Positions 38,695-48,376 are shown, numbered from the stretch's first letter. The stretch: DNA of 64,000 bases from Sporolactobacillus sp. CQH2019 (GCF_028765345.1 NZ_JARAJZ010000006.1:18861-82860), one strand, 5' to 3'. Translations and numbers: made by a program. The notes: generated from the letters alone by a model not told the origin.

Positions 38695-40044
38695 ATGGAC
38701 AGCTTGGTCATTAAGCAGCATCATAGTTGGAAACAGCTATCCGATGGTTATCTAAGTCGTACGCCTCTATTTCAGTTTATTCTCGTCTCGCTTATTTTCC
38801 CGTTGTGGGGAGCGGCAGCCAGCTTAAACGATATCTTAATTACGCAATTTAAGTCTGTTTTTCTGCTGAATGATACCGCCACGGCCTTCGTGCAAAGCGC
38901 TTTCTACGGCGGCTATTTTTTGATTGCCATTCCGGCGTCGCTGATCATTAAAAAGAACAGCTATAAATTTGCTATTATGACCGGCCTGCTTTTTTACATT
39001 GTCGGCTGCAGTATGTTCTTCCCGGCCTCTCATTTAGCAACCTACAGCATGTTCTTGGTTGCAATTTTTGCCATTGCGGTTGGTCTCAGCTTTCTGGAAA
39101 CTTCGTGCGACACATACAGTTCGATGCTGGGTCCGAAGAAATCCGCCAATATGCGGTTGAACATCTCGCAGACGTTGGTTCCTCTGGGTGATATTACAGG
39201 CATTATTCTCGGCAAGTATTTGATCTTCGGATCCGTAGGCAATCTGCAGGCGAAAATGAGTGTAATGCATGGCGCAGAACGTATTGCATATGGTGAAAAA
39301 ATGCTGCAATTAACACTTATGCCTTACAAGTACATTCTGATTGTTCTGGTTGCCATCCTGGTTATTTTCGCCTTAACGCCGATGCCGCGTGCTAAGGCTG
39401 CCGAAACCGGGAAGCAGGAAGAAGCAAAGCCCGGTTTGTCCGAAACCATTCGTTATTTGTCTCACAACAAGCGCTATATGAAAGGGGTCATGGCTCAGTT
39501 TTTTTATGCCGGCGTGCAAACGGCCGTTTGGTCGTTTACGATTCGTCTGGCATTAAATCTAAACAGCCATATCACAGACAGTGCAGCGTCGACTTTTATG
39601 ATTTATAGTTATATTGTCTGGTTTGTCGGAAAATTAGTTGCTAACTTCTTTCTTGCCCGCTACTCAATCACAAAGGTATTGACATGGTTCTCCGCTTTGG
39701 GGACTCTGTGCCTGGTAGTTAGCTTTACAGTGCCCAGCATGCTCGCCGTTTACGCGGCCATTATGACCAGTTTCTTTTTCGGTCCTGAATGGCCGACGAT
39801 TTATGCGCATACTTTGGACGCGATTACTGAGAAGAAATATACTGAAACGGGAGGAGCAATCATTGTTATGGCCCTGATCGGCGGGGCGATCATTCCTGCT
39901 ATTCAAGGGGCTGTATCTGACATTTCCGGTTCAATGCAGTTCTCGTTTATCGTTTCTGCAATCGGTTACTTGATCATCACCCTCTATTTTTATTTTGAGT
40001 ACCGTTTCGATAAAGCCCACCCGGAACTGGTTCAGGAGCACTAA
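38695..40044 (+). CDS. FucP-type MFS sugar permease, probably for ribose
   Basis: 449 residues, twelve membrane segments. The sequence has the layout of the L-fucose:H+ symporter (FucP) group, including FPLWGAAASLNDILITQF near the N-terminus and FFFGPEWPTIYAHTL in the C-terminal half. AAAGGAGG precedes ATG 38695. With rbsK and rbsD upstream and no ABC transporter (rbsACB) in the locus, it most likely imports ribose by proton symport; this is inference from context. Confidence 0.8.
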   Translation: MDSLVIKQHHSWKQLSDGYLSRTPLFQFILVSLIFPLWGAAASLNDILITQFKSVFLLNDTATAFVQSAFYGGYFLIAIPASLIIKKNSYKFAIMTGLLFYIVGCSMFFPASHLATYSMFLVAIFAIAVGLSFLETSCDTYSSMLGPKKSANMRLNISQTLVPLGDITGIILGKYLIFGSVGNLQAKMSVMHGAERIAYGEKMLQLTLMPYKYILIVLVAILVIFALTPMPRAKAAETGKQEEAKPGLSETIRYLSHNKRYMKGVMAQFFYAGVQTAVWSFTIRLALNLNSHITDSAASTFMIYSYIVWFVGKLVANFFLARYSITKVLTWFSALGTLCLVVSFTVPSMLAVYAAIMTSFFFGPEWPTIYAHTLDAITEKKYTETGGAIIVMALIGGAIIPAIQGAVSDISGSMQFSFIVSAIGYLIITLYFYFEYRFDKAHPELVQEH

Positions 40045-40328
40045 GCTTGCTTGAAGCGAAATGACCGTACCCCGCTTTGTAAAGATGTCAGATAATATGA
40101 TAGAATTCTTTCAGAGTGCTTTTTGCAAACTGGAAGAATTTTTTTGGCTTTTTTTATAAAAACATGTAAGCGGTGGATGATTTATCGAATAAATGATCGC
40201 TTAATGCTTGAAAATGAGCGTTTGTTCGTAAAAAACTGCTGTTTACTGCTTACGTAGAGATGATAAAGTAGTATTGAGAGATGTTTTGAATCAATTGGGT
40301 GGTTGAATCAAAAGTTGGAGGATAAAAA
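40045..40328. other. Intergenic region before the LacI-type gene
   Basis: 284 bp. T-rich stretches near 40139-40157 could end the ribose operon, but no clean stem is seen. ATGTAAGCGG at 40164-40173 matches the left half of a cre site only. No gene. Confidence 0.35.
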
Positions 40329-41336
40329 ATGATTCGAAAAGTAACCATTCGCGATGTTGCCGCCGCCTCTGGCGTTTCCATAACAGCGGTATCGCAGATT
40401 CTTAATGGAAAAGGCCAGCGTTTCAGCTCCGAGACACAGGAAAAAGTTCACCATTTTCAACATAAATTAGGGTATGTACCCGATTTCAGTGCCCGTCATT
40501 TAATCATTAAATCGACAGAAACGATCGGTGTCCTGACTCCTGATTTGGCTAATCCTTTTTTTAGTATGTTTATCAAAGGCGTCCAGCAGACTGCCTGCGA
40601 AGAAAATTTTATCCCGCTAATTTTTAGTGCGAATCATGATGAACATTTGGAAACCTCTTATCTGCAAGAGTTGATTAGACGAGCGGTAGATGGATTGATT
40701 ATCGCCAGTGCTTCAATTACCGCTCAGGCAATCGATCAAAGCTTGAGAAGGAACGGCATTCCCTATATATTGCTTGACCAGAATGCTGTCAGCGATGGCG
40801 ACCGGGTGAATGTTGATGACAGGCACGGCGGCGAACTGGCTGCCCAGCACTTGTTGTCACTGGGGCACACTCAGATCGCTGTTGTCGTGCCGGAGCATGC
40901 AACGGTCAATATCATTAATCGGCTCAATGGGTTTATTGATTGGATGAAGTCGACGGGCCATCCCTTTTCAGACGACTGGATAGTCCATACTCCAATGAAC
41001 AAGGAAGGTGGATATGAGGCGGCAAGTCAAGAATGCGTTAAGCGAGCCACCGCAATATTTGCGATTAATGACGAAATGGCCATCGGTCTGTACAGAGGAT
41101 TACGTGAAAGAGGGTTGCGCATTCCTGAGGATATATCTGTGATCGGGTATGATGATATCGATTGGGGCAACTATGTAACGCCTGCACTGACGACGATTCA
41201 CCAGCCCGTGTTCGAAATGGGCCAGGCTGCAACTCAATTATTGACTCAGAGAATTCGTGCCGACAATCGTCCATTCCAGACAGTCCGGTTACCGGTTAGA
41301 TTAGTAAAACGGGAAAGCACCGGCATGGCGCGATAG
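40329..41336 (+). CDS. rbsR: LacI-family repressor of the ribose locus
   Basis: 335 residues. Helix-turn-helix and hinge: TIRDVAAASGVSITAVSQILNG, then a periplasmic-binding-protein-like effector domain with IGVLTPDLANPFFSMF and SVIGYDDIDWGNYVTP. GGAGG lies before ATG 40329. It probably binds the two GTAAAACGTTTTAC operators in front of rbsK. The symbol is based on location. Confidence 0.85.
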   Translation: MIRKVTIRDVAAASGVSITAVSQILNGKGQRFSSETQEKVHHFQHKLGYVPDFSARHLIIKSTETIGVLTPDLANPFFSMFIKGVQQTACEENFIPLIFSANHDEHLETSYLQELIRRAVDGLIIASASITAQAIDQSLRRNGIPYILLDQNAVSDGDRVNVDDRHGGELAAQHLLSLGHTQIAVVVPEHATVNIINRLNGFIDWMKSTGHPFSDDWIVHTPMNKEGGYEAASQECVKRATAIFAINDEMAIGLYRGLRERGLRIPEDISVIGYDDIDWGNYVTPALTTIHQPVFEMGQAATQLLTQRIRADNRPFQTVRLPVRLVKRESTGMAR

Positions 41337-41610
41337 GCCCTGCTTTGAATCGTGCGCAGCCAGTATGAATCTTCAATAACGTCTTCGGAAGATTAACGAC
41401 AGTTTTTTCCTTCATTATAAGAATATTAGGCAGGTTCTTTACAAACTGTTTTAAGAAAGATACAGAATGGAAGAAATAGATCATAAAATTATTGAAAATT
41501 GTCGATTTCAACGTTGTTGCCAGTGAGGCGGGAGCGCGTTCTTTCCCCTATGAAACAGATGATAAAAATGAGAAAGACTTGAACGATCTGACTGCAGCGG
41601 GTAGAAGTCA

Positions 41611-41865
41611 GGCGGGCTTCTGATGCGGGACATGACGGCGGATGATTTGCTGATGATTACAGCCGACCACGGCAATGATCCGACATTTAGAGGAACAGAT
41701 CACACACGTGAATATGTACCTCTACTGGTTTATTCTCCGGGATTTAAAGAAGGCCGTGCTTTGCCGGTCAGAAAAACATTTGCCGACATCGGTTGTACGA
41801 TTGCGGATAATTTTAATGTGAAGCAGGCCGGACCGGGTACGAGTTTTTTAAGTCAATTATTTTAA
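41611..41865 (+). pseudogene. deoB: Phosphopentomutase, C-terminal remnant
   Basis: The last about 80 residues of phosphopentomutase are preserved, including the metal-binding [20 protein letters not shown] and the end [10 protein letters not shown]. The normal protein has about 390 residues, so the N-terminal four-fifths are missing. Upstream sequence (41490-41600) contains another short readable trace in a different frame. The stop is followed by GAAAGGG, the binding site of pdp, so the remnant probably marks the original order deoB-pdp-deoC-cdd. Confidence 0.8.
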
Positions 41866-41883
41866 GAAAGGGAATGATAAACG

Positions 41884-43185
41884 ATGCGCATGGTCGATAT
41901 TATTTCAAAAAAACGCGACGGGGCGGAACTGACCGCTGAAGAAATTAAATTTTTTGTGGATGGGTACACAAACGGCGGGATTCCGGATTACCAGGCGAGT
42001 GCGCTGACCATGGCTATTTATTTTCAGGACATGTCGGACCGCGAAATTGCCGATCTGACGCTGGCTATGGCCCATTCCGGGAAGATTCTCGATCTGTCGG
42101 CGATTGATGGTATAAAAGTGGATAAGCATTCGACCGGCGGCGTCGGCGATACAACTACCCTCGTTCTGGCGCCGCTGGTCGCTTCTCTGGGCGTCCCGGT
42201 CGCCAAAATGTCGGGGAGAGGCCTCGGCCATACGGGAGGGACGATTGACAAGCTCGAATCGATTAAGGGATTTCATACTGAGCTTTCAAAAGAAGAATTT
42301 GTTCATTTGGTCAATAAAGATAAGATTGCGGTGATGGGGCAGACAGCCGATCTGACGCCGGCGGATAAGAAATTGTATGCGCTGAGGGACGTGACGGCAA
42401 CGGTGGATTCGATCCCTCTGATCGCCAGCTCGATTATGAGCAAAAAGATCGCCTCCGGTGCGGATGCCATTGTCCTCGATGTGACCACGGGTGCCGGAGC
42501 ATTTATGAAAAATGAAAAAGACGCCGTTCGTCTGGCTGAAACGATGGTGCGGATCGGCAATCATGTCGGGCGCCGGATGATGGCGGTAATCTCGGATATG
42601 TCACAGCCTCTCGGTTTCGCAATCGGCAACGCGATCGAGGTTAAAGAAGCCATCGATACTTTAAAAGGAAAAGGTCCCGAGGATCTGACGGAACTGGTGC
42701 TGGCGCTCGGCAGTCAGATGGTCGTGCTGGCCAATCGGGCACCGTCCGCGGCTGAGGCGAGAAAAATGCTGGAAAACGCTCTTTCCAACGGAACAGGGCT
42801 CGAAAAGTTTAAGAGTTTTGTTGCCAATCAGGGGGGAGATCCTTCAATCGTCGATCATCCGGAAAATCTGCCTCAGGCTCGCTATAAAATTGATCTTCCG
42901 GCCCGCTCCACAGGTTTTGTCTCAGAAATGGTTGCCGATCAGATCGGCCTTGCCGCGATGCTTCTCGGTGCCGGCCGGGCCACAAAGAATGATACGATTG
43001 ACTTTGCTGTGGGCATTCTGCTTAAAAAGAAGGTCGGCGATCAAGTTGTACAGGGCGAACCGCTGGCGACGATCTATTCGAATCGGGAAGATATAGAAGA
43101 CGTTAAGGAAAAAATTTATCAAAATATCACTATTTCCGATCATTGCCAGGCGATAAAATTAATTCATAAGATCATTACCGAATGA
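41884..43185 (+). CDS. pdp: Pyrimidine-nucleoside phosphorylase
   Basis: 433 residues. It splits (deoxy)uridine and thymidine with phosphate into base and (deoxy)ribose 1-phosphate. Family signatures: [38 protein letters not shown] and [22 protein letters not shown] precedes ATG 41884. Full length. Confidence 0.92.
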   Translation: MRMVDIISKKRDGAELTAEEIKFFVDGYTNGGIPDYQASALTMAIYFQDMSDREIADLTLAMAHSGKILDLSAIDGIKVDKHSTGGVGDTTTLVLAPLVASLGVPVAKMSGRGLGHTGGTIDKLESIKGFHTELSKEEFVHLVNKDKIAVMGQTADLTPADKKLYALRDVTATVDSIPLIASSIMSKKIASGADAIVLDVTTGAGAFMKNEKDAVRLAETMVRIGNHVGRRMMAVISDMSQPLGFAIGNAIEVKEAIDTLKGKGPEDLTELVLALGSQMVVLANRAPSAAEARKMLENALSNGTGLEKFKSFVANQGGDPSIVDHPENLPQARYKIDLPARSTGFVSEMVADQIGLAAMLLGAGRATKNDTIDFAVGILLKKKVGDQVVQGEPLATIYSNREDIEDVKEKIYQNITISDHCQAIKLIHKIITE

Positions 43186-43230
43186 AAAGAAAAACAAGTT
43201 TTTAAAAATGAACAAGAGAGGCGACGACCT

Positions 43231-43878
43231 TTGAATATTGCAAAGTATATTGATCATACCCTGCTTAAGCAAAACGCGACGAAAAATGAGATCCTGCGAA
43301 TCATTGAAGAGGCCAAAAAATATCAATTTGCGTCGGTCTGCATCAATCCATGCTGGGTCCGCCTGGCTGCTGAGGAACTTAAGGGCAGCGCAATTAACGT
43401 GTGCACAGTCATTGGTTTTCCTCTTGGTGCCGGTACATCCGCAGTCAAGGCCTTTGAAGCCGAAAAAGCAATTCAGGACGGCGCCCGCGAGATCGACATG
43501 GTCATGAATGTCGGCGCACTGAAAAGCGGCGATCGGGAATACGTAGAAAAAGACATCCGTGCTGTGGTGGATGCGGCCCGCGGTAAAGCGCTGGTCAAGG
43601 TCATTATCGAAGCATGTCTTCTTTCTGATGAGGAAAAGACTCTGGCCTGCCAATTGGCTGTAAAAGCCGGGGCAGACTATGTAAAAACTTCAACCGGCTT
43701 TTCAAGCGGAGGCGCCACTGCCGAAGATGTCGCGCTGATGAGACGAGCCGTCGGGAAAGAAATCGGTGTAAAAGCCGCAGGCGGCATTCACACGAAAGAA
43801 GAAGCAGAAACCATGATTGCGTCAGGCGCGACGCGTATCGGAACCAGCTCAGGTACAATCATAATGAATGAAAATTGA
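43231..43878 (+). CDS. deoC: Deoxyribose-phosphate aldolase
   Basis: 215-residue class I aldolase that cleaves 2-deoxyribose 5-phosphate to acetaldehyde and glyceraldehyde 3-phosphate. The Schiff-base lysine K152 lies in [13 protein letters not shown]; the start [11 protein letters not shown] is conserved. It begins with TTG 43231 behind GAGAGGCG. Without an intact phosphopentomutase nearby, its substrate must be formed by an enzyme encoded elsewhere. Confidence 0.92.
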   Translation: MNIAKYIDHTLLKQNATKNEILRIIEEAKKYQFASVCINPCWVRLAAEELKGSAINVCTVIGFPLGAGTSAVKAFEAEKAIQDGAREIDMVMNVGALKSGDREYVEKDIRAVVDAARGKALVKVIIEACLLSDEEKTLACQLAVKAGADYVKTSTGFSSGGATAEDVALMRRAVGKEIGVKAAGGIHTKEEAETMIASGATRIGTSSGTIIMNEN

Positions 43879-43898
43879 TAATGACGGAAGGGAAAGAG

Positions 43899-44300
43899 AT
43901 GACCGGAATGAATCAAGTGGATGAATGGATTAACGATGCAATCCGTATCAGAAAGAATGCTTATGTTCCCTACTCGCATTTTTCGGTTGGGGCCTGTCTT
44001 GTCACAAAACAGGGTAAAACGTATCTAGGGTGCAACATTGAAAATGCTTCTTATGGATTATCGAATTGTGCCGAAAGGACGGCCTTTTTCAAAGCACTGT
44101 CTGAAGGCGAAACAGAGTTCCAATATTTGGTCATTGCCGGCGATACGGAAAAACCGATCGTTCCCTGCGGTGCATGCCGTCAAGTCATGGCGGAATTCTG
44201 TTCCGCTGCCATGCCGGTGCTGCTTGTCAATACAAAAGGGGACAGAAGAGAGACAACAGTCGGCGAATTGCTGCCCGGTGCTTTCTCAATGGAAAAATAA
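43899..44300 (+). CDS. cdd: Cytidine deaminase
   Basis: 133-residue zinc enzyme (the small tetrameric type) converting cytidine and deoxycytidine to uridine forms. Zinc ligands are in NCAERTAFF and VPCGACRQVMAEFC; the start AYVPYSHFSVGA is typical. ATG 43899 is taken because GGAAGGG is six bases upstream; ATG 43908 is also possible. Last gene of the deoxynucleoside operon. Confidence 0.92.
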   Translation: MTGMNQVDEWINDAIRIRKNAYVPYSHFSVGACLVTKQGKTYLGCNIENASYGLSNCAERTAFFKALSEGETEFQYLVIAGDTEKPIVPCGACRQVMAEFCSAAMPVLLVNTKGDRRETTVGELLPGAFSMEK

Positions 44301-44399
44301 CTCATATTGATGGATTAGGCTCTTCTTTTTGCTTGGAAAATTTTGTGGACAAACAAATATTTATGCCCTGTGCGGCTGCCGCCCTATCGATTTGAGCTG

Positions 44400-44440
44400 A
44401 CAGCCGATTTATTCATTCGGCCGCAACATTTATCGGCTGT
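44400..44440. other. Inverted repeat at the edge of array 1
   Basis: ACAGCCGAT (44400-44408) pairs perfectly with ATCGGCTGT (44432-44440). The right arm overlaps a diverged TTATCGG array core, so the hairpin seems to be formed by one core copy meeting an inverted one. No U-run. Confidence 0.45.
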
Positions 44441-44470
44441 TGCACACTGTATTGATCCCGTTGCGAGAAG

Positions 44471-44842
44471 TTATCGGTCGCCGCGAGGAGCTTATCGGTC
44501 AACGTGGTCGGTTTATCGGTCGCCGCGCCTGATTTATCCGTTGCTCCTGATTTATCAATCGTTGTGAGGGATTTATCGGTCGGCGTGCCTGGTTTTTCGG
44601 TCATTGTAGCGGTTTTATCGGTCGACAAATCCAGGTTTTCGGTCAGCGCAGTGGATTTAACGATCGCTCCTGATTTATCGGTCAACGCGGTCGGTTTATC
44701 GGTCGCTGCCCCTGATTTATCGGTCAACGCGAGGAGTTTATCGGTCGCTGCCCCTGATTTATCAACCATTGCCAGAAATTTATTGCTCAGCGCGCCGGAT
44801 TTGTCAGTCGTTATCGAAATTTTATCGATCGTGGAAAGAAAA
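44471..44842. repeat. Tandem array 1: 21-bp period, TTATCGGTC core
   Basis: Eighteen degenerate units start at 44471, 44492, 44513, 44534, 44552, 44573, 44594, 44615, 44636, 44657, 44675, 44696, 44717, 44738, 44759, 44780, 44801 and 44822. The spacing is 21 bp, except two units of 18. The constant part is TTATCGGTC (GACCGATAA on the other strand), and the remaining 12 bases vary. Because 21 is a multiple of three, long reading frames arise on both strands (TDK-rich on one, LSV-rich on the other). No binding site precedes them, so I do not call a gene. It lies between cdd and the next + strand gene. Confidence 0.85.
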
Positions 44843-45670
44843 TTGACTTCCGCAAGAATCAATTGCCCCATGAAGAGTCAATTATAAATTCATGGCACAA
44901 CGTGACAATAAGTTAAATGAATACTTTTAAAATATGATCATGTTTAAGCGGAAATACCGGATAGTTGCTGAATAGATAACCATTTATCCTGTATTTTCGC
45001 ACTTTTCACACAGAAGCACATGTAAAGTACAAAATTTTTACAACTCTGTCGAAGAAATAAAATGAGTAATCCATCCAGCTGATGTATATTGTATACAGCC
45101 GGGCTTGTGAATAGGTCATCTGCTTTTCTGAAAAGCGGGTATATTTTTCTGAAGGGGAATGCGAACAGCGATATACTCTCTGAAGGGTGATATCATGTGG
45201 CAGGTGTGAAATTCCGGAAGCACTCGATACTTTCCTATGTTTGCCGCATATCAATATATATTGTATTGAAAACCGTCAGTAACCGTTGGCATAGCGATAG
45301 TAGCTGGCAAAATATATCAATAACATTCAAAGAATCAGCAGTAAACGGTCCTGAATCAATAAGCGCGAGTGATCAAAATTATGAAAGATTTTTTTAACAG
45401 GCATCGGCCCATTTCAGCGGCGGCGGGACGGCCATCCGAATGGTGGCCGATGCGTGATTGAAATCATAGAAAGCAGTTTGCCGACTGGGATGAAATCACA
45501 AAATATAATGAATACCCCGTAAGTAATCCTTTGTCTTGATTATCCCTTAATTAGCACATATTTGTGAATTTCCTGATATAATTTTTCATAAGTGTAAGAT
45601 TCAATAGGAAACGAACCAATCTATTTTATTAGAGTCGAGGGAATACATGATTTCCTCTGGGAGGATCTGT
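44843..45670. other. Intergenic region after array 1
   Basis: About 830 bp with no supportable gene. Contains a perfect 9-bp inverted repeat, GCATCGGCC (45401-45409) / GGCCGATGC (45445-45453), with a G+C-rich loop that has further GCC/GGC pairing. This could be a structured RNA or an old terminator, but no U-run follows. The last 100 bp form the likely promoter region of the next gene. Confidence 0.4.
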
Positions 45671-46894
45671 ATGAACTGGTTTACCTTTATCTGTTTGGCT
45701 GTTGTCTTTCTGATTTCGCCTTTTCAATGGGGACTTTTCTATGAATCTGATATTCGTGTCTGGGAGTGGCTGATTCTCGTATTATTCATTCTCAATATCG
45801 TGTGGTATTGGATCAGAGAACGTCAGGTGCTGACAAAAAACAGCGTTTATTTTCTGGTTCTGCTTCTTCCCTTTATGTATGTACTCGCTGCTCCGTTTGC
45901 TTTAAATCAGCAGGGCAACTGGCAGATGATAGTCAGATTTTTTACGTATGCATTTTTCTTTCTGTTGTTAATCTGGACGGGAGAATCACCCGGGATCAGA
46001 AAACTTTATCCGTACGTTTTTCATCTGTTAGGTATTGCTTTCCTTATTTTTGCCGTAGCCAATATATTGGGGATTATTCACCTGGATACGTCGATGGTCG
46101 GATGTGTCGAACCGCGATCGTGCGGTCCTGTACGTTATCCAAACACATTCGGTGCAATAATGAGTGCTTACTGGTTTTATACATTCACTGTCTTCATTCA
46201 TCGAAAAATACCGGATTGGCGAAGCGTCCTGATCATGCCGCTCCTTGCCGGATATGCCGGCGTCGCTATGCTTACCTTTTCACGGGGGACTTATATCTTT
46301 TTCAGCGTTACATTTATTCTGGCTTTTCTTTTATTATATAAAAAATGGAAGAAGTTCATTTTCGTTTCGCTTCTTGCTCTTTTCCTGTCACTGGCTGTAT
46401 TCGATCTGCTGTCGCTGGATAAACATATAGATTATAACGGCTTTTCAAGTTTAACGACGCGTTTTTCCAGTATCAGTCCCGTCACGTCTACCGCGGTGAT
46501 CCGGGAAAACTTTTACAAGGATGCACTTTCAATGAGCCGGGAGTCGCCGTGGTTTGGATTCGGGGGCAAAAGCTGGACGGTCTATTATCCGGAGTATGCC
46601 CATCAGGGGAACGGGCTGGATCAGGTCCACAACGGTTACCTCTCATTTCTTATCGAAATTGGCTGGGTCGGCCTGTCCGCTTATATTCTGGTGCTCGGTT
46701 TGTTCATCTTCCGGATTGCTAAATCGGATGAACCAAGAGAACGGCGGATAGGCGTCATTCTTGCTTTAGCCATGCTGTTCGGGCATGGAACGGTTGATTA
46801 TGATTTATCCTATGGAACGGTATGGCTGCTTATTTTCTGGCTAATCGCGATAGGCGCGGGCGGCCGCCGGGCTTCCGCCGCTTCCTATTCGTAA
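45671..46894 (+). CDS. O-antigen ligase/polymerase-like membrane protein
   Basis: 407 residues with about ten to twelve membrane segments. A conserved Wzy_C-type loop is seen at FGGKSWTVYYPEYAHQGNG, followed by QVHNGYLSFLIEIGWVG, both typical of O-antigen ligases and related polymerases. ATG 45671 follows GGGAGG; ATG 45647 has no site. It stands alone, away from the polysaccharide cluster. It may attach or polymerise a cell-surface glycan; the substrate is unknown. Confidence 0.8.
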   Translation: MNWFTFICLAVVFLISPFQWGLFYESDIRVWEWLILVLFILNIVWYWIRERQVLTKNSVYFLVLLLPFMYVLAAPFALNQQGNWQMIVRFFTYAFFFLLLIWTGESPGIRKLYPYVFHLLGIAFLIFAVANILGIIHLDTSMVGCVEPRSCGPVRYPNTFGAIMSAYWFYTFTVFIHRKIPDWRSVLIMPLLAGYAGVAMLTFSRGTYIFFSVTFILAFLLLYKKWKKFIFVSLLALFLSLAVFDLLSLDKHIDYNGFSSLTTRFSSISPVTSTAVIRENFYKDALSMSRESPWFGFGGKSWTVYYPEYAHQGNGLDQVHNGYLSFLIEIGWVGLSAYILVLGLFIFRIAKSDEPRERRIGVILALAMLFGHGTVDYDLSYGTVWLLIFWLIAIGAGGRRASAASYS

Positions 46895-46937
46895 ATTCGG
46901 GCATGGAAAGCTGCTGAGCCCGACCCGTCATCCGTGT

Positions 46938-47152
46938 GTGAAGGCTTATCGCAAGTTTGAATACCGCACCGATGAAATAGGCAAGCCATTATCCGGTAAA
47001 CTTCATCAATGCAAGGAAATTAAATTCCGCCGGATTGGCATTCGATTATTTTCCGGATTATTCAGGAACAAATTCAGGTGGCCCAGATTGTTACAATTAA
47101 TAGGCGTGAAGATAGCCAGGTCTTTGGAATTGCTGGAGATTGCCTAAAATGA
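46938..47152 (+). pseudogene. Frameshifted RelE/ParE-type toxin relic
   Basis: The first frame reads EYRTDEIGKPLSGKLHQ and EIKFRRIGIR, and after a one-base loss near 47042-47045 the sequence continues in the next frame as VAQIVTINRREDSQVFGIAG up to a TGA at 47150-47152. Together this is the second half of a RelE-superfamily toxin. No antitoxin gene and no good start are seen, and the N-terminal part runs into the upstream gene's end. Inactive. Confidence 0.6.
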
Positions 47153-47290
47153 ATCATATGATCTCATTTTAAAGAGAGTACTGAAAAGCCTTTTTTTCAG
47201 TGCCCTTATTGCCTGCTGCACTTGGCTTAGATTTGTCCAAAGTTCTTCAACAAAATTAACTGTAGTATAAAACTGGATAATAAAACTATA

Positions 47291-47319
47291 TTGCAAGCGC
47301 TTGCTGAAAATGATATACT
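47291..47319 (+). promoter_or_regulatory. bgl promoter overlapped by a cre-like site
   Basis: TTGCAA (47291-47296) and TATACT (47314-47319) are spaced by 17 bp. TTGCAAGCGCTTGCTG at 47291-47306 covers the -35 box and resembles the cre consensus WTGNAARCGNWWWCAW with two mismatches. CcpA binding there would block RNA polymerase when glucose is present. Confidence 0.7.
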
Positions 47320-47333
47320 GATATCGTTGAAAA

Positions 47334-47430
47334 GGATTGTTACTGTGAATAATTTAGCACAGGCAAAACCTAATGAGGTACAGAACCGCCGGGATTTTTT
47401 CTGACGTTTTTGTGTCGATTTAGGTTTTTT
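47334..47430 (+). promoter_or_regulatory. RAT antiterminator and terminator leader 1 (before bglG)
   Basis: GGATTGTTACTG at 47334-47345 and AGGCAAAACC at 47361-47370 are the two halves of the ribonucleic antiterminator recognised by LicT/BglG proteins. The end of the RAT overlaps AAACCTAA (47367-47374), which pairs with TTAGGTTT (47420-47427) followed by a T-run to form a terminator. Without the active antiterminator protein, transcription should stop before bglG. Confidence 0.8.
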
Positions 47431-47472
47431 AAATTTCCCAGACTATAATTAGCAGGAAGGGCAGAGACGAAG

Positions 47473-48309
47473 ATGAAGATCAAAAAGGTCTATAATAATA
47501 ATGTGCTTCTTGCAGAAAATGATCAACATCTTGAAATTGTAGTCATGGGAAAAGGCCTGGCATTTCAAAAAAAAGCCGGGGAGGAAGTGGAGAGTACAAA
47601 AGTTGAGAAAACATTTATACTGGAGAAAAAAGAATGGTCTCATCAGTTTCAGAAATTATTGAACGAGATTCCGGTTCAATATTTTGAAATTGCGGGTGAA
47701 ATTATTCAGCGGGCTCAATCCGTCCTTCGTGCAAAATTGAGCAGCTATCTTTATCTGACATTGACGGATCATATTAACTATGCGATAAGTCGGCATAGGC
47801 AGGGACTGGATATACAGAATGCACTCATTTGGGAGATTAGAAAATTCTATAAAAAAGAATTCCAGATTGGGCTGGAAGCTTTAGACATTATACAAAATCA
47901 GAGCGGGGAAAGGCTTACTGAGGATGAAGCCGGTTTCATTGCTGTGCATCTTGTCAATGCTCGAATTGACGGGCAAGGGATGCACCAGACGATAAAAATG
48001 ACGGAAATGGTTCATGACATTTTAAACATTGTGAAGTATTATTATAAAATGAATCTTGATGAAAATTCATTGAATTATGAACGATTTGTCACCCATCTCC
48101 GCTTTTTTGCACAAAGATTGTTTTATCATGAAGTACCCTGTTCTGATGATGATTTTTTATTTGCGCAGGTGAAGAGAAAATATGCAAAAGCTTTTGACTG
48201 TATGAACAAAATAAAAGGTTATCTGCACAACACCTTTGGATCAGAAATTTCGAAGGATGAACAGGTTTATCTGACGATTCATATTCATCGTGTGGCGGAG
48301 CGCAAGTAA
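47473..48309 (+). CDS. bglG: BglG/LicT-type transcriptional antiterminator
   Basis: 278 residues: RNA-binding CAT domain at 1-55 (KIKKVYNNNVLLAENDQ, VMGKGLAFQKKAGE) followed by two PTS regulation domains with conserved histidines (TLTDHINYAISRHRQG; FVTHLRFFAQRLF; LTIHIHRV). It binds the RAT in its own leader and in the leader of bglP when beta-glucosides are available. AGGAAGGGC precedes ATG 47473. Confidence 0.9.
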   Translation: MKIKKVYNNNVLLAENDQHLEIVVMGKGLAFQKKAGEEVESTKVEKTFILEKKEWSHQFQKLLNEIPVQYFEIAGEIIQRAQSVLRAKLSSYLYLTLTDHINYAISRHRQGLDIQNALIWEIRKFYKKEFQIGLEALDIIQNQSGERLTEDEAGFIAVHLVNARIDGQGMHQTIKMTEMVHDILNIVKYYYKMNLDENSLNYERFVTHLRFFAQRLFYHEVPCSDDDFLFAQVKRKYAKAFDCMNKIKGYLHNTFGSEISKDEQVYLTIHIHRVAERK

Positions 48310-48376
48310 CCGATCTGACAAAAACTCGCAGTTTTTGAAATGATCCTCTTTCAATAGACTTTTATATCTCAAAATA

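Noticed and set aside
40164-40179. cre site before the LacI-type gene
   Set aside because: Only the left half (ATGTAAGCGG) fits the consensus; the right half does not.
44471-44842. CRISPR array
   Set aside because: Units are 18-21 bp in total, with a 9-bp core and about 12 variable bases; there are no repeats of 24 bp or more, no proper spacers, no leader and no cas gene.
44413-44871. Protein-coding ORFs on both strands of array 1
   Set aside because: Open frames follow from a period divisible by three; there is no ribosome binding site, and array 2 with the same core has frame-breaking units.
45006-45397. Short ORFs on both strands
   Set aside because: No binding sites, no motif, low-complexity AT-rich sequence.
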